A DNA stretch of 64,000 bases from Microvirga sp. TS319 (GCF_041276405.1 NZ_JBGGGT010000002.1:2579001-2643000); one strand, 5' to 3'; shown: positions 1-8,753, counted from the stretch's first letter. Numbers and translations are program-made. Notes: generated by a model from the letters alone, not told the origin.

Positions 1-159
1 CTGTGACCGGCATCGTCGATTGAACTCTCACCAGTGGCCATGAGCACCAACACGTCGACGGGTCTGGGGGCTAGGCCCATACAAGTGTCTATGGCTGAGA
101 ACCCGCAGCACGGCTTGGCTTGTATACCTCTCGGAAGAGAACGAACGAAGGAGACGCGA

Positions 160-363
160 ATGGCGCCGAACACCCATATGACCGAGGACCAGGTAAGACA
201 GCGTGCCTTCGAGCTTTGGGAGAAACGCGGCTGCCCAGTAGGCTACGAGGCGGAGTTTTGGCACCAGGCCGAGCGTGAGCTGAAAGGGGAAGCAAACAGC
301 GGTGGCATCAGCGCGAATGCCACTTCCGCGAAGAGTGGCTCTGGATCTGACGGCCCGGCTTAG
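160..363 (+). CDS. DUF2934 family small protein
   Basis: This encodes a 67-residue soluble protein. Residues 7-45 (from MTEDQVRQRAFELWEKRGCP to the AERELKG segment) match the DUF2934 pattern of a short helical domain with conserved RAxELWE and WxxAERE elements; its biochemical role is unknown. The ATG at 160 is chosen because AAGGAG lies at 148-153; the reading frame stays open further upstream but has no comparable ribosome binding site. The tail is rich in Gly, Ser and Ala and probably disordered. DUF2934 genes are common in Hyphomicrobiales, often near stress genes, as here. Confidence 0.8.
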   Translation: MAPNTHMTEDQVRQRAFELWEKRGCPVGYEAEFWHQAERELKGEANSGGISANATSAKSGSGSDGPA

Positions 364-642
364 CAATAGATTTCGGAGCCATGCGAGCTGGCGATGACAG
401 TCAGTTGTTGCGTGACAGACGGCTGCCGCAAAGTCGGCCGACGATGCCTCGATCACGGTGACGCGCTCCTCCAAGCACGTCCCCACGGCCGATCGAGCCG
501 GGGAATGGTTCGGCGGGCAGGTGTGCGCTGAACAACGCCGGGGTCCCACCTTGGGAATGGCTTTTCTGGCAAGGGTTGACGAAAGCGGGTATGGTTCACT
601 GCGGATGCACGGACAGGCTCAGGTCCGGGAGGGAGAACGGCC

Positions 643-1800
643 ATGGCTCCGGTCTCAATGCCACCGCGTTCCCCGTTGTCACCGATCCAAGATGATCGGC
701 CGCCGGAACCGAATGCCGTGTCGACGGAGGCACTCGACGAGGCAGAGATGCCGCTGCCATCCAATCCACAGACGCTCTTTCTCGGTGGGCTTTTCGCCTT
801 GGCCGCTTTGGCGGCGCTCTACGTGGCAAGCGCGATCATCCTTCCCGTCGTACTCGCTTTCGTGTTGAAGCTGCTTCTGCAACCCGCTGTGCGTCTCCTG
901 GAGCATGTGCATTTCCCCCGGGCGGTCGGAGCGCTCGTAGCCATCCTGCTGGTGACTGGAACGCTTGTGGGTGCCGTAGCGGCCCTGTCAATTCCCGCCG
1001 CGACTTGGACGGAAAGGTTGCCGCAGGGCATCCCGCGCCTCGAAGCCCACCTGGCGGTTCTCACGGGGCCGATCCAAGCGTTGCAAAAGGTCATCGAGCA
1101 GGCCGAGCAGGCCGCCGACGCTTCCGGGCCAAAGGGTCCCACGATTGCGGTTCGCCGCGATCTTGGCCTGACAAGTGCGTTGTTCACGGGAACGCGGTCC
1201 ATCCTCGACGGCCTGTTTACGACCGTTCTGGTGCTCTACTTTCTGTTGGTGTCGGGCGATCTCTTCCTTCGCCGCATCGTCGAAATCCTGCCGAAGTTCA
1301 GCGACAAGCGGCAAGCCGTCGACATCTCCCAGCAGATCGAGGAGGACATATCCGCCTATCTCGTGACGATCACGGCCATGAATGCGGCGGTGGGAGTCGC
1401 GACCGCGGCCGCGATGTATCTTTGCGGGCTGGGAGATCCTCTCTTGTGGGGGGCCACAGCCTTCCTGCTCAACTACATTCCGATCTTAGGACCGATGTTT
1501 GGGATCGGCATCTTTCTTCTCGCCGGAATGCTGAGTTTCGACAGCTTATGGTGGGCGCTGCTGCCGCCGGCCCTCTATCTCGGCATTCACCTCGTCGAGG
1601 GCGAAACTCTGACACCCATGCTGCTGGCGCGGCGCTTCACGTTGAACCCCGTGCTGGTGATCTTGTCGCTGGTGTTCTGGTTCTGGATGTGGGGCGTGCC
1701 CGGCGCGATCTTGGCCGTTCCGATGCTGGCGATTCTGAAGATCGTTTGCGATCGGGTGCGCCCGCTGAAGGCCCTGGGACACTTCCTCGAAGGAACATAG
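643..1800 (+). CDS. AI-2E family transporter (PerM/YdiK-like membrane protein)
   Basis: This is a 385-residue integral membrane protein. After a hydrophilic N-terminus of about 45 residues come two hydrophobic segments (about 45-75 and 95-125), a soluble loop (about 130-185), and then several transmembrane segments to the end. This is the usual layout of the AI-2E/PerM family, which exports small molecules or in some members exchanges ions; the substrate here cannot be told. The family-typical LNYIPILGPMFG segment is present near residue 277. The start is supported by GGGAGGGAGAA at 628-637. A short fragment of a second family member lies near 12.2 kb. Confidence 0.88.
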   Translation: MAPVSMPPRSPLSPIQDDRPPEPNAVSTEALDEAEMPLPSNPQTLFLGGLFALAALAALYVASAIILPVVLAFVLKLLLQPAVRLLEHVHFPRAVGALVAILLVTGTLVGAVAALSIPAATWTERLPQGIPRLEAHLAVLTGPIQALQKVIEQAEQAADASGPKGPTIAVRRDLGLTSALFTGTRSILDGLFTTVLVLYFLLVSGDLFLRRIVEILPKFSDKRQAVDISQQIEEDISAYLVTITAMNAAVGVATAAAMYLCGLGDPLLWGATAFLLNYIPILGPMFGIGIFLLAGMLSFDSLWWALLPPALYLGIHLVEGETLTPMLLARRFTLNPVLVILSLVFWFWMWGVPGAILAVPMLAILKIVCDRVRPLKALGHFLEGT

Positions 1801-2529
1801 CGGTATCACCTCCGCTCGCTCGCACCTCCCCCAGAGCGCCCGCGAGCTCATCGAGGCTGAGACCCAATCGTCGTATCCGCCGACTCAATCCAGGGGCCGC
1901 CGGACCTGATCTGCACCAAGGCCAAATTGGAGCAGTCTCTTTCGTTAGACTTACTGCCGCGTTCGGCGCCTGGTTCAAAAACCTTGGCAATAGCACCTGG
2001 TCGAGGGGCAGATCAGCGGCCGGGTGTTTGCCGGGACGCGCCGGCATCGGAGCAGTAGGGTAGAGCATCGGACGCAAAAGTGGGAGCCGGTTTTGCGTGG
2101 AAAGATGCTCAGAATCAAAAACTTAAAGCATCGGACGTGAATTCGAATTCACGTCCGATGCTTTAGCTTCTGAGACGGCACAAACGGGACACTGGGGGGC
2201 CTCCTTTCTGAGCCCCAGGTGAGGGTCTGGCGCGCTGGCGCCCGGCTGAGCGCAAGGGCGCGAGATCTCTGGGGCGAGCCACCGGGCCTAAACTGAGGTG
2301 TGCGCCGCTTTGGGCGGCACCGGATTTGCGCCAGTGCCGCTTGGTGCCGTGCAGTTGCGGGTAGCGCCGCTCCGCCAACATTCGACCCGGAGCATGCACC
2401 GGGAGCCGGCCACCGCAACTGTTTGTGAACGAGCCCTCGATGCGAGACACATCGAATAAGGGATTTTGGTCCCCTGATGCGGAGTGATATCTATAGGGTG
2501 GCATGGCCGGATTCGAGGAAGAGAGAGCT
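1801..2529. other. Intergenic region without a recognised gene
   Basis: No convincing gene is seen on either strand. The only clear structure is the two-hairpin repeat at 2062-2165. Several overlapping minus-strand reading frames look like antisense shadows without a start signal or family resemblance. Confidence 0.5.
2062..2165. repeat. Two-hairpin intergenic repeat, copy 1, with a 42-bp perfect palindrome
   Basis: The left unit pairs GAGCATC with GATGCTC around an AAAAGTGGGAGCCGGTTTTG core. The right unit, 2124-2165, is a perfect palindrome without a loop, centred on GAATTCGAATTC-like sequence and bounded by AAAGCATCGGACGT and its complement. The same core words recur in the eight other copies listed between 45 and 64 kb. 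Confidence 0.85.
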
Positions 2530-3183
2530 GTGCGCTACTTACCCAGCTCCTATCTGAAGCATCACTGGCGGTTCTATGCCTCTGCGGCGTTCGGCATCCT
2601 TGTTTGGATTTCGACTGGAATGCTTGCTCGGCCCCTGCACGTCGCCATAGCGGGTGACGCCTTCTTCGGCGGCTATCTCTTGTCAGCGCTGAATACGGTG
2701 ATAAATGCAACGTCGGCAGACATGCGCCGACGCGCTGCGTCAAGGGATGAAGGCATATTCCTGATCACCCTGCTGACCCTTGCGGCCGTCAGTCTGAGCC
2801 TCGGGTCAATCTTCTTGTTGGTCAACGAGCCGGAAAAGCCGAATGCTGCTCAACTCATGCTCGCCATGATCAGCGTACCACTGGGCTGGACCACGCTTCA
2901 CACCATTATGGGGTTTCACTACGCGCACCTCTTCTATCGCAGACATTCCGTAGAGGTCGCGAGCGATGCGGGTGGCCTCCAGTTTCCTGGAACGGAGGAG
3001 CCCGCTTTGTGGGACTTCCTATATTACTCGTTTGTTGTAGGAATGACGGCCCAGGTCTCGGACGTGCAGGTGCGAACGACCCCGATGAGACGCATCACTC
3101 TCGCCCACGGGGTGGTGTCATTCTTCTTCAATGCGGTCATTCTGGCCCTGGCTGTGAATATTGCTGTTGGATCGGCTCATTAG
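2530..3183 (+). CDS. DUF1345 domain membrane protein
   Basis: The protein of about 217 residues has four or five hydrophobic segments and the DUF1345 hallmark region around LGWTTLHTIMGFHYAHLFY, followed by the conserved WDFLYYSFVVGMTAQVSDV segment. The family consists of bacterial inner-membrane proteins of unknown function. The GTG at 2530 is preferred because GAGGAA lies at 2515-2520 with good spacing; an ATG at 2503 is in frame but has a poorly placed ribosome site. It stands alone, with no operon partner visible. Confidence 0.85.
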   Translation: MRYLPSSYLKHHWRFYASAAFGILVWISTGMLARPLHVAIAGDAFFGGYLLSALNTVINATSADMRRRAASRDEGIFLITLLTLAAVSLSLGSIFLLVNEPEKPNAAQLMLAMISVPLGWTTLHTIMGFHYAHLFYRRHSVEVASDAGGLQFPGTEEPALWDFLYYSFVVGMTAQVSDVQVRTTPMRRITLAHGVVSFFFNAVILALAVNIAVGSAH

Positions 3184-3393
3184 CACGAACCAAGCCGGAA
3201 ATACTTCCAAGCGCTGGGAGACCCATGGTATTCTAATGCGTGCGGCGTGCCTTCGGCTGATCGACGGGGCGGCTCCAAGAACTGCTGGCTCCGCCCAGGG
3301 GTACAGTAGATCGCGTCTCCTGCCGCTGCCTTTCCGCGTCGTAGGGCAACAGCCGGCTGGAGGTTTTCACGTCTGTTAATGTTCAATTCTCTG

Positions 3394-3423
3394 CACCTTT
3401 ATTGACTTAGATCAATAAAGGTG
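3394..3423. promoter_or_regulatory. FNR/FixK-type box inside a 12-bp inverted repeat
   Basis: TTGACTTAGATCAA at 3402-3415 matches the FNR/FixK consensus TTGAT-N4-ATCAA with one deviation. It is embedded in a longer perfect inverted repeat (CACCTTTATTGA at 3394 and its complement ending 3423). A TATAGT hexamer at 3436-3441 predicts transcription start near 3448-3450, which places the box centre close to -41, the class II activator position. Confidence 0.65.
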
Positions 3424-3488
3424 TCGGTGCAGAAATATAGTTTCATGTTACGCATAACTAAAGCGCCGCCATGGACAGGAGAAATGAT

Positions 3489-4022
3489 ATGATGACGACG
3501 CGTTTTGTAATGACTTCTCTTGGTGTGATCCTGATCTCCGCTGCGGCCCTCGCGCAAACCAATCCACCGACCCCAAATACGACAGCGGCTAACCCTGCGG
3601 CCTCTGGAAAGTTCTTAAGTCAGGTGGAACCGGAGAAATGGCGCACCTTCAAGCTGAAAGGGCTGGACGTTTACAACAGCAATAATGAGCACGTTGGCGA
3701 TATCAGGGAACTGCTCCAAGACCGTGGCGGCAAGATCGAAGCTGTGGTGATCGGAGTTGGCGGTTTTCTCGGTATGGGCGAGCACAATGTTGCGCTGCCC
3801 TACGATGAGATTCAGTGGGTTGAAAAGGGAAGCTCTACGACTGGTTCGACAACGGATACGACCCGGACGACGACCCCGAACAACCCCAATGAGTCGGTCC
3901 GCACGACCGGAACGGTGACGCGCACCACAAATGTCCCCGGTCCGTCCTACCCGGACCATGCCGTGATCAAGATCACCAGGGAGCAGCTTAAGGCGGCTCC
4001 AGCATTTAACTTCTCTGATTGA
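3489..4022 (+). CDS. Secreted PRC-barrel domain protein
   Basis: The protein has 177 residues. An N-terminal signal peptide (about residues 1-23, ending ...SAAALA before QTNPP) is followed by a PRC-barrel domain at about 40-105, which contains the typical LKGLDVYNSNNEHVGDI and IEAVVIGVGGFLGMGEHNVA stretches. A Thr-rich linker leads to a C-terminal segment ending AAPAFNFSD, as in other secreted alphaproteobacterial PRC-barrel proteins. The function is unknown; an envelope stress role is often assumed. The ATG at 3489 has AGGAG at 3477-3481; an ATG at 3471 is less well placed. The FNR-type box upstream suggests induction at low oxygen (inference). A shorter paralogue lies at 6159. Confidence 0.87.
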   Translation: MMTTRFVMTSLGVILISAAALAQTNPPTPNTTAANPAASGKFLSQVEPEKWRTFKLKGLDVYNSNNEHVGDIRELLQDRGGKIEAVVIGVGGFLGMGEHNVALPYDEIQWVEKGSSTTGSTTDTTRTTTPNNPNESVRTTGTVTRTTNVPGPSYPDHAVIKITREQLKAAPAFNFSD

Positions 4023-4230
4023 CAGCTTCGTCGGAGAAGCACTTTCCGCGCTTTGGCTCCTGCGCTGCGGATCAATCACATCCTGCGCAGCTACGTCTCG
4101 GCTGGTTGCAAGTGCGGGTGCACGACTGCCGTGACGAAGGCGCGCTTAGAACCGTACGAAGGTTCGGCCATGCCCTTTCGGATGCGTCGCAAATTTGGAA
4201 CCGGGACACGAAGACGGCTGAGGTCCCGTT

Positions 4231-4706
4231 ATGAGTTCAGACGGCTTTGTCCTGGATGGTCTGGTCCAGAGCCGCCGCAACGGGACAGTCCCAAACGTCT
4301 GCTGCGCAAGCTCCTGAAGAAGAATGCCATGACTCCACGCGTCATGATCACGGACAAACTTGCATCATACGGCGCTGCTCGCAGGGAGATGGGCCTGAGC
4401 ATCGAACATCGGCAGCATAGGGGCTCGAACAACCGGGCGGAAAACTCGCATCAACCCACCCGCCGACGCGAACGCCAGATGAAGCCTTCAAGTCAGCGCG
4501 ACAGGCGCAGCGCTTCCTCTCGATCCACGATCCGATCAGCAATCTGTTTCACCTGCGACGCCATCGGGTGACTGCCGACGCCTATCGCAAGGCCCGCCAA
4601 GCTGCCTTCGAGACATGGGCGGATATCACCTCTGTGGCGCTTGCCGCTTGAAGCCGATGCTGTTTTCAGCATGAATTCTGTCGAATGCCGGTTAACGTGA
4701 CGATGC
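4231..4706 (+). pseudogene. Decayed IS6-family transposase remnant with right inverted repeat
   Basis: Only the C-terminal part of an IS6-family DDE transposase remains. It reads DGFVLDGLVQSRRN in one frame, then after a frameshift near 4285 RLLRKLLKKNAMTPRVMITDKLASYG (with the second catalytic Asp) and RAENSHQPTRRRER (with the catalytic Glu), then after another shift RFLSIHDPISNLFHLRRHR up to the stop at 4651. The closest relative in the window is the intact copy at 12527-13237. GTTAACGTGACGATGC at 4691-4706 matches the right inverted repeat of that element. The N-terminal half and the left end are missing. Confidence 0.8.
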
Positions 4707-4985
4707 GGTCGACAGGGCCTTCGACGGTTGCCGCGGCCGCCAAATGGCAGCCGCAACTGTAGCCATTGCTTCGATGTTTTCCTAATTGGAAATAAGGCCA
4801 ACGGTGTACTGAGGTCGCCATTGCCTCGGGATTCCGGAGGGGAACCACACGGGACCGAAAGAAGTTTCGGCATGGTGCGATGGCGTATGCGTACCGACCG
4901 CACCGGCACCTGTGCTTTCATACAGACCCGCTACTTTCTTTAGCGGTGAACCTGCGCGGCCGAGTCTGGATCCGTGAGCTGAACC
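4707..4985. other. Intergenic region without a recognised gene
   Basis: No gene is recognised. It contains TTTTCCTAATTGGAAA at 4777-4792, which closely resembles a palindrome at 25147-25162. Confidence 0.4.
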
Positions 4986-5600
4986 ATGATTGATGGCGCA
5001 TCCTCGCCCACAGCGATAGCAGAGATGACCGCCGGAGGCGAGGTTGGAGGCGCGGCGGGACGACAGCAGCCCTGCCGAGCACAGGCGGATTGCGCCATAA
5101 TCGCTCTGACGGCAGGGCTGAGTATCCTGTGCTCCCCGGAAACGGCGAGCGCAGGTCCGTTTGACCGCTTTACTGGCTCGTTTTCGGCCACCGGAACCGT
5201 AACGGAGGGGCCGAATGCAACGACCTATCCCGTGCGGTGTAGGTTCCAGGCATCCCAACAAGGCCCGACCGGCTTAGCGCTGCGAGGAACATGCTCGGCT
5301 TATCTGGTTGTTTCCAGAACCATAAGCGCCGACCTTGCCCTCAATCCTCGGTCTGGCAGGGTCAGTGGGACGTACACGGGTTCGCAGGTCGGGACGGCGC
5401 GCCTGACCGGCCGGCAACAGGGCAGTGTCATTAGCCTGACCATCAACTGGCCAGCCCCGGTCTTCGGGAACATGACCTCAGACATGAGGCTCGCCAGCAT
5501 CGACCCGGCTCGTGTTCGAATACTGGTGCTAAGCCGCATCGGCGAGAATGGCGCTGTGCGCGCCACAACCGATCTCATCCTGACGCGTCAAACCAGATGA
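4986..5600 (+). CDS. Hypothetical secreted protein
   Basis: This is a 204-residue protein with no family I recognise. An internal hydrophobic stretch (about residues 36-56, CAIIALTAGLSILCSPETASA) looks like a signal peptide followed by GPFDRFTGSFSATGTV. The mature part is rich in Gly, Thr, Ser and Val with alternating hydrophobic residues, as in an all-beta secreted protein. The start is uncertain: the ATG at 4986 puts about 35 residues before the hydrophobic stretch, and an in-frame ATG at 5025 or a later non-ATG start would fit a signal peptide better. The coding frame runs to a stop just before 5601 with balanced codon use. Confidence 0.55.
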   Translation: MIDGASSPTAIAEMTAGGEVGGAAGRQQPCRAQADCAIIALTAGLSILCSPETASAGPFDRFTGSFSATGTVTEGPNATTYPVRCRFQASQQGPTGLALRGTCSAYLVVSRTISADLALNPRSGRVSGTYTGSQVGTARLTGRQQGSVISLTINWPAPVFGNMTSDMRLASIDPARVRILVLSRIGENGAVRATTDLILTRQTR

Positions 5601-5806
5601 AATCTTGCCTCCGTCTCTCTTGCCGCTGCGATCAGCTGCTGGTTGTGAGTCCGGGTTCAAATGTCACTGGTGCAAACGCACCTGACGCCGCCGTAAATCC
5701 CGGCTTGTAGTGTTAGGCCAGTGACTTGCGAGGGCAGCCAAGTATGAGAGATTGGCCCCATCGAGGAACGACGATGGGACTTCTGTGAGACCAAGCTCAA
5801 CTTGGT

Positions 5807-5977
5807 TTACTTCTTGAGCGCGTCTTTGACGCTGCCGACGGCATTTTGGATCTTACCCTTGGCCTGATCCGTCTTGCCTTCGCTTTGGAGCTTGGAGTCG
5901 CCCGTCAGATCGCCGGCAGCCTGTTTGATCTTGCCGCCTGTGCGTGTCGCTGAGCCTTTGATGCGATTTTTGTCCAT
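5807..5977 (-). CDS. CsbD family stress protein
   Basis: The 56-residue hydrophilic protein begins MDKNRIKGSATRTGGKIKQA and contains the CsbD repeats GKIKQAAGDLTGD and AKGKIQNAVGSVKDALKK. CsbD proteins are small, abundant, general-stress proteins; the molecular role is unknown. GGAGAG lies just upstream of the ATG. A longer in-frame extension upstream is disfavoured because the CsbD fold starts at this methionine. It is separated from the PRC-barrel gene by a divergent intergenic region. Confidence 0.9.
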   Translation of the reverse strand: MDKNRIKGSATRTGGKIKQAAGDLTGDSKLQSEGKTDQAKGKIQNAVGSVKDALKK

Positions 5978-6158
5978 GATTCTCTCCTGAGGGCTGACGT
6001 GTATCGACGTCATCAGAAGCAAGCATTGGCGCACAAGATCGTTCCTGTGGCATGAGCGCATCCATGAGCCGGAAGTCCTGTGAGGGAAACCACCGCGGAT
6101 GATCCTCCTAAATCGGCCACTATCCTGAACGAGACTGACGCTGGGCGCCGTTTCAAGG

Positions 6159-6569
6159 ATGAATACGATGCCCTGTTCAGCTCCTATGGTTCTCATCGCC
6201 GCCCTCGGTTTTGGAAGCATGGCTCAGGCTCAGAGCACTCCCGCCGCGTCCCGTGCGCCTCAGTTCATCACGGTCAATAACAATGCCATTCTCAGCTCAA
6301 GGCTGATCGGATTGGATGTCCAAAATGCCAGTGGCAAGGAGATGGGTAAGATCGAGGACATCGCCTTTGAAGGCGGCCAGATCTCCGGCATCGTGCTGTC
6401 GGTCGGCGAGGCCTTGGACGTCGGCCAAAGATATGTGGCCGTGGATCCCTCATCGATCTCGATCCGGTATATGGAGGGCGAGAATAAGTGGCATGCGGCG
6501 ATGAACGCCGACCTCAATCAGCTCAAGTCGGCCCCGGAGTTTCGTTACGAGGGCAAGTGGACACGTTAA
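6159..6569 (+). CDS. Secreted PRC-barrel domain protein, short form
   Basis: The protein has 136 residues. A signal peptide of about 24 residues (MVLIAALGFGSMAQAQ) is followed by a single PRC-barrel domain, with SSRLIGLDVQNASGKEMGKI and GGQISGIVLSVGEAL, and a C-terminal LNQLKSAPEFRYEG segment. It has the same architecture as the protein at 3489 but lacks the Thr-rich linker, so the two are probably paralogues. The start at 6159 has AAGG upstream; the next in-frame ATG at 6168 is possible. No FNR-type box was found here. Confidence 0.85.
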   Translation: MNTMPCSAPMVLIAALGFGSMAQAQSTPAASRAPQFITVNNNAILSSRLIGLDVQNASGKEMGKIEDIAFEGGQISGIVLSVGEALDVGQRYVAVDPSSISIRYMEGENKWHAAMNADLNQLKSAPEFRYEGKWTR

Positions 6570-6875
6570 TCTTCCATCGGTCACCATCTCGCCTTAAGTC
6601 GCGGGCCATATGGCCGAATGACAATGAATGTTGAAGCACCGGCCCGGCTTATCTTCTGGCATGATTTATCTTCTGGCATGATTATGATGGGGCGATAAGA
6701 GGCCAGGATTTCCCGACACTCGGCGGAGCCCTTGCGGCAGTGCTGCGAGATCGGATGCCTCGGGTTCATTGGATTGTGACCAACAGCGGGAACATCATTC
6801 GACCTTGGCATATTGCTTCGCTGCTGATGCGTCACCGTAATCGGATTTGCCTGTCCAATCGGGAGGGTCGGAGCC

Positions 6876-7121
6876 ATGAGCCATCCTGACCTCAGTCGAC
6901 CGGCTCAGGTCGTCTGGTCCGCCCCTGACGAGCCGACCCGGCAGCAGACGGGAGATCCGGGGACTGTCAAGCAGTTCAGCTGTCTAAAAGACGCCGTGGT
7001 CTTTACATTGGAAGGTCTGCCGGAACGATACCGTGAAAGCGCTCGCATCACTGTCGTGGATGGGGGCTCATTGGATTTCGATCAGATCAAATGCATCTAC
7101 GCCGACATCATCAGATCCTGA
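6876..7121 (+). CDS. Hypothetical small protein
   Basis: The 81-residue protein has no family I recognise. It is soluble and mildly acidic, with a C-terminal region LPERYRESARITVVDGGSLDFDQIKCIYADI that looks like a compact alpha/beta fold. The sequence GGGAGGGTCGGAGCC precedes the ATG. It sits among other small stress-type genes and is probably real because frame, codon use and ribosome binding site agree. Confidence 0.6.
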   Translation: MSHPDLSRPAQVVWSAPDEPTRQQTGDPGTVKQFSCLKDAVVFTLEGLPERYRESARITVVDGGSLDFDQIKCIYADIIRS

Positions 7122-7196
7122 CATGCCGAATGCTAGAGGCAGTCTTCTCCACTGGATCTATCTAAGGTTTCGCAGCTTGCGCTTCGCAAAGCTCTG

Positions 7197-7784
7197 TCAG
7201 GCGCTGTCGTTGATCCGGCTGTATCCGGCGATCTGCTCAAGATTCTCGATCAGAACGCGACCCATCTTCTAATGCAAGGCCATGATCTCGATTTCGGCCT
7301 TGAGGTTGGTCTCATAATCGAGGCCAGCAGCAATGCGATCCCGGGCCGCCTACCGATTCTGTGACATCAGAACGAGCGGAGCCTGCACGGCAGCGATCAT
7401 CGAGAGAACCAGATTGAGAAGGATATAAGGGTAGGGATCGAACGCCCCATTGGCCCGCTACAGCGGAATCGTATTGAGACGGGTCCGGACAAGGAGGCTG
7501 CTCAGGAAGGTCGCGATAAAGGCCCATGGCCCTCCGAACCCGGCGACGCGGTCAGCCCAACGGTCTCCCCGCGCTTCTTCCTGTTGGAGTGCGTGGTTGA
7601 CGTTTCGGGTCACATGGCGGCGGGCTGCAATTTGCGTCAGAAGGCGGCGTTCCCGTTCGGAGAACCGGTCAAAGCCGCTCTCCCGAAGTTGCTGGGCCAA
7701 TTGTCGGATCTGATCGGGCTCACCCGCATCGTCCCCTCGCGCCGAGATCCTCCTGGAGCTGGGATTCTCTAACAACCCGATCAT
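7197..7784 (-). pseudogene. DUF1003 membrane protein gene interrupted by three in-frame TAG codons
   Basis: The frame reads as a complete DUF1003 protein of about 195 residues, with FSERERRLLTQIAARRHVTR, GDRWADRVAGFGGPWAFI, FDPYPYILLNLVLSMIAA, APLVLMSQNR, and DYETNLKAEIEIMALH. It is interrupted by TAG at 7458-7460, 7350-7352 and 7269-7271, and ends at a normal TGA at 7197-7199. There is no frameshift. The TAG after MSQNR falls where the family usually has Gln. DUF1003 proteins have two transmembrane segments and unknown function. The start is uncertain; the ATG at 7784 is one choice and overlaps the upstream small gene. I treat it as a pseudogene because TAG is a normal stop elsewhere in the window. 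Confidence 0.82.
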
Positions 7785-7938
7785 ACGTCTGCTCATCGCT
7801 GCGGATCTGGGACTGTGGCTCCCGGTCTCCGGCAGGGAGAAGGAAGACGATCTCGTAACGCCCGCTCCAGACATCATGGGGTGGATAGGCCTCGGCATAG
7901 CTGACGTGCGGGCCGACGGCGTAGCGATGCGTTCTCAT
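7720..7938 (-). CDS. Hypothetical small protein
   Basis: The 72-residue protein begins MRTHRYAVGPHVSYAEAYPP and contains WSGRYEIVFLLPAGDREPQ and YDRVVRESQL. Short proteins with a YxVVRLLP...YRIR...ERVVRE pattern are frequent in Hyphomicrobiales and uncharacterised. The ATG at 7938 is chosen because the residues before it do not resemble that pattern. The 3' end overlaps the start region of the DUF1003 pseudogene, so the two may have been co-transcribed. Confidence 0.6.
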   Translation of the reverse strand: MRTHRYAVGPHVSYAEAYPPHDVWSGRYEIVFLLPAGDREPQSQIRSDEQTYDRVVRESQLQEDLGARGRCG

Positions 7939-7988
7939 GACACAGTTCTTTCCGGTCCTGGGGCAACGTCGCCAATCCTGCTCGTCTG

Positions 7989-8108
7989 TCACCAAGACCA
8001 GCCGCGCACGACGATGAAGTACACGGCAATCGACGCCGCGATTACAACGATGACGAGCGTCAGGTTCAGTGGATCATTGATCCAGGGCAGGCGATTTTTA
8101 TCGAACAT
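7989..8108 (-). CDS. Small single-pass membrane protein
   Basis: This encodes 39 residues: a charged N-terminus (MFDKNRLPWINDPLN) and one transmembrane helix (LTLVIVVIAASIAVYFIVV), ending RGWSW. A very strong ribosome binding site, AAGGAGGACAAG, directly precedes the ATG and makes translation likely. The function is unknown. Downstream on the same strand lies the small gene at 7720-7938. Confidence 0.7.
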   Translation of the reverse strand: MFDKNRLPWINDPLNLTLVIVVIAASIAVYFIVVRGWSW

Positions 8109-8467
8109 CTTGTCCTCCTTTACCGCAGGGTTTGGTAATGCTTGACCGTTCTTTCTCGAGTGCCCGCTTCGTAGAGGAGGAGGCACCCGGCGATGAGCAG
8201 AACCGAGACTACCGCTTGTCTAACATTGTTCTGCTCCTTGAATGAACCATGTCGAACTTTATAAATAAATAATCCTTATATCGGTTTGATTTATTATTTC
8301 CCAGCATACTCTCTTGTCTGCATCCTAGATATAGAAATCGTAGTTACTTGATATTTATTTTGTGAATCACCTGTAATTGCAGCTCACACCCACCATATTA
8401 ATTTAAGATGAACTTTGTTCTTACTTTGCGATGGCCAAGATTCTTATATGAGAGGGGGAGGTTCCCC
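8109..8467. other. AT-rich intergenic region between divergent small genes
   Basis: About 8230-8460 is markedly AT-rich compared with the rest of the window. It is the only such stretch between the divergent small genes and probably carries their promoters, but no hexamer pair is clear enough to name. Confidence 0.4.
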
Positions 8468-8707
8468 ATGTGCCCGAACAGCCGCTTCATGTTCGATCTT
8501 CAGCACTATCGAACGCACGACGGCCCCGGACTGACGCTTCACGCCCTGTCGATGATGCAAGCCATGTGGGATCAATTGACGGCGCTAGAGGTGTCGGGGA
8601 TCCGGACCCCATCGGAACTCATCGAGAAAGTCGAAGAGAGCTACAGTCTCTCCCACGAGCAGGCGACCAGAGATGTCGAGTTCTGGGCCCTGGATAAGCA
8701 GCTTTGA
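8468..8707 (+). CDS. Hypothetical small helical protein, first of a tandem pair
   Basis: The protein has 79 residues. The C-terminal half, SGIRTPSELIEKVEESYSLS followed by HEQATRDVEFWALDKQL, is predicted to be helical. It aligns by eye with the C-terminus of the next gene product (L..QLV.MV...YGL..E.A..DV..W...KQF), so the two are probably paralogues. The ATG at 8468 follows GGGGGAGG at 8454-8460; an earlier in-frame ATG at 8408 lacks such a site. The role is unknown. Confidence 0.6.
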   Translation: MCPNSRFMFDLQHYRTHDGPGLTLHALSMMQAMWDQLTALEVSGIRTPSELIEKVEESYSLSHEQATRDVEFWALDKQL

Positions 8708-8753
8708 GCCGGTCGCTGTATGACGAGACCAGCCCCAATTCATGGAGGCGATG

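Noticed and set aside
28..549. Long open frame on the minus strand opposite the DUF2934 gene
   Set aside because: It has no ribosome site or family resemblance and is antisense to a better supported gene; high GC makes such shadows common.
5978..6045. GGAAC upstream of the CsbD gene as an EcfG general-stress promoter
   Set aside because: The -10 element (CGTT at 16-17 bp) is not matched, so I do not claim sigma-EcfG control.
8111..8215. Short minus-strand frame encoding a hydrophobic peptide (VSVLLIAGCLLLYEAG)
   Set aside because: There is no ATG, GTG or TTG in frame at a suitable place, so it is not listed as a gene.
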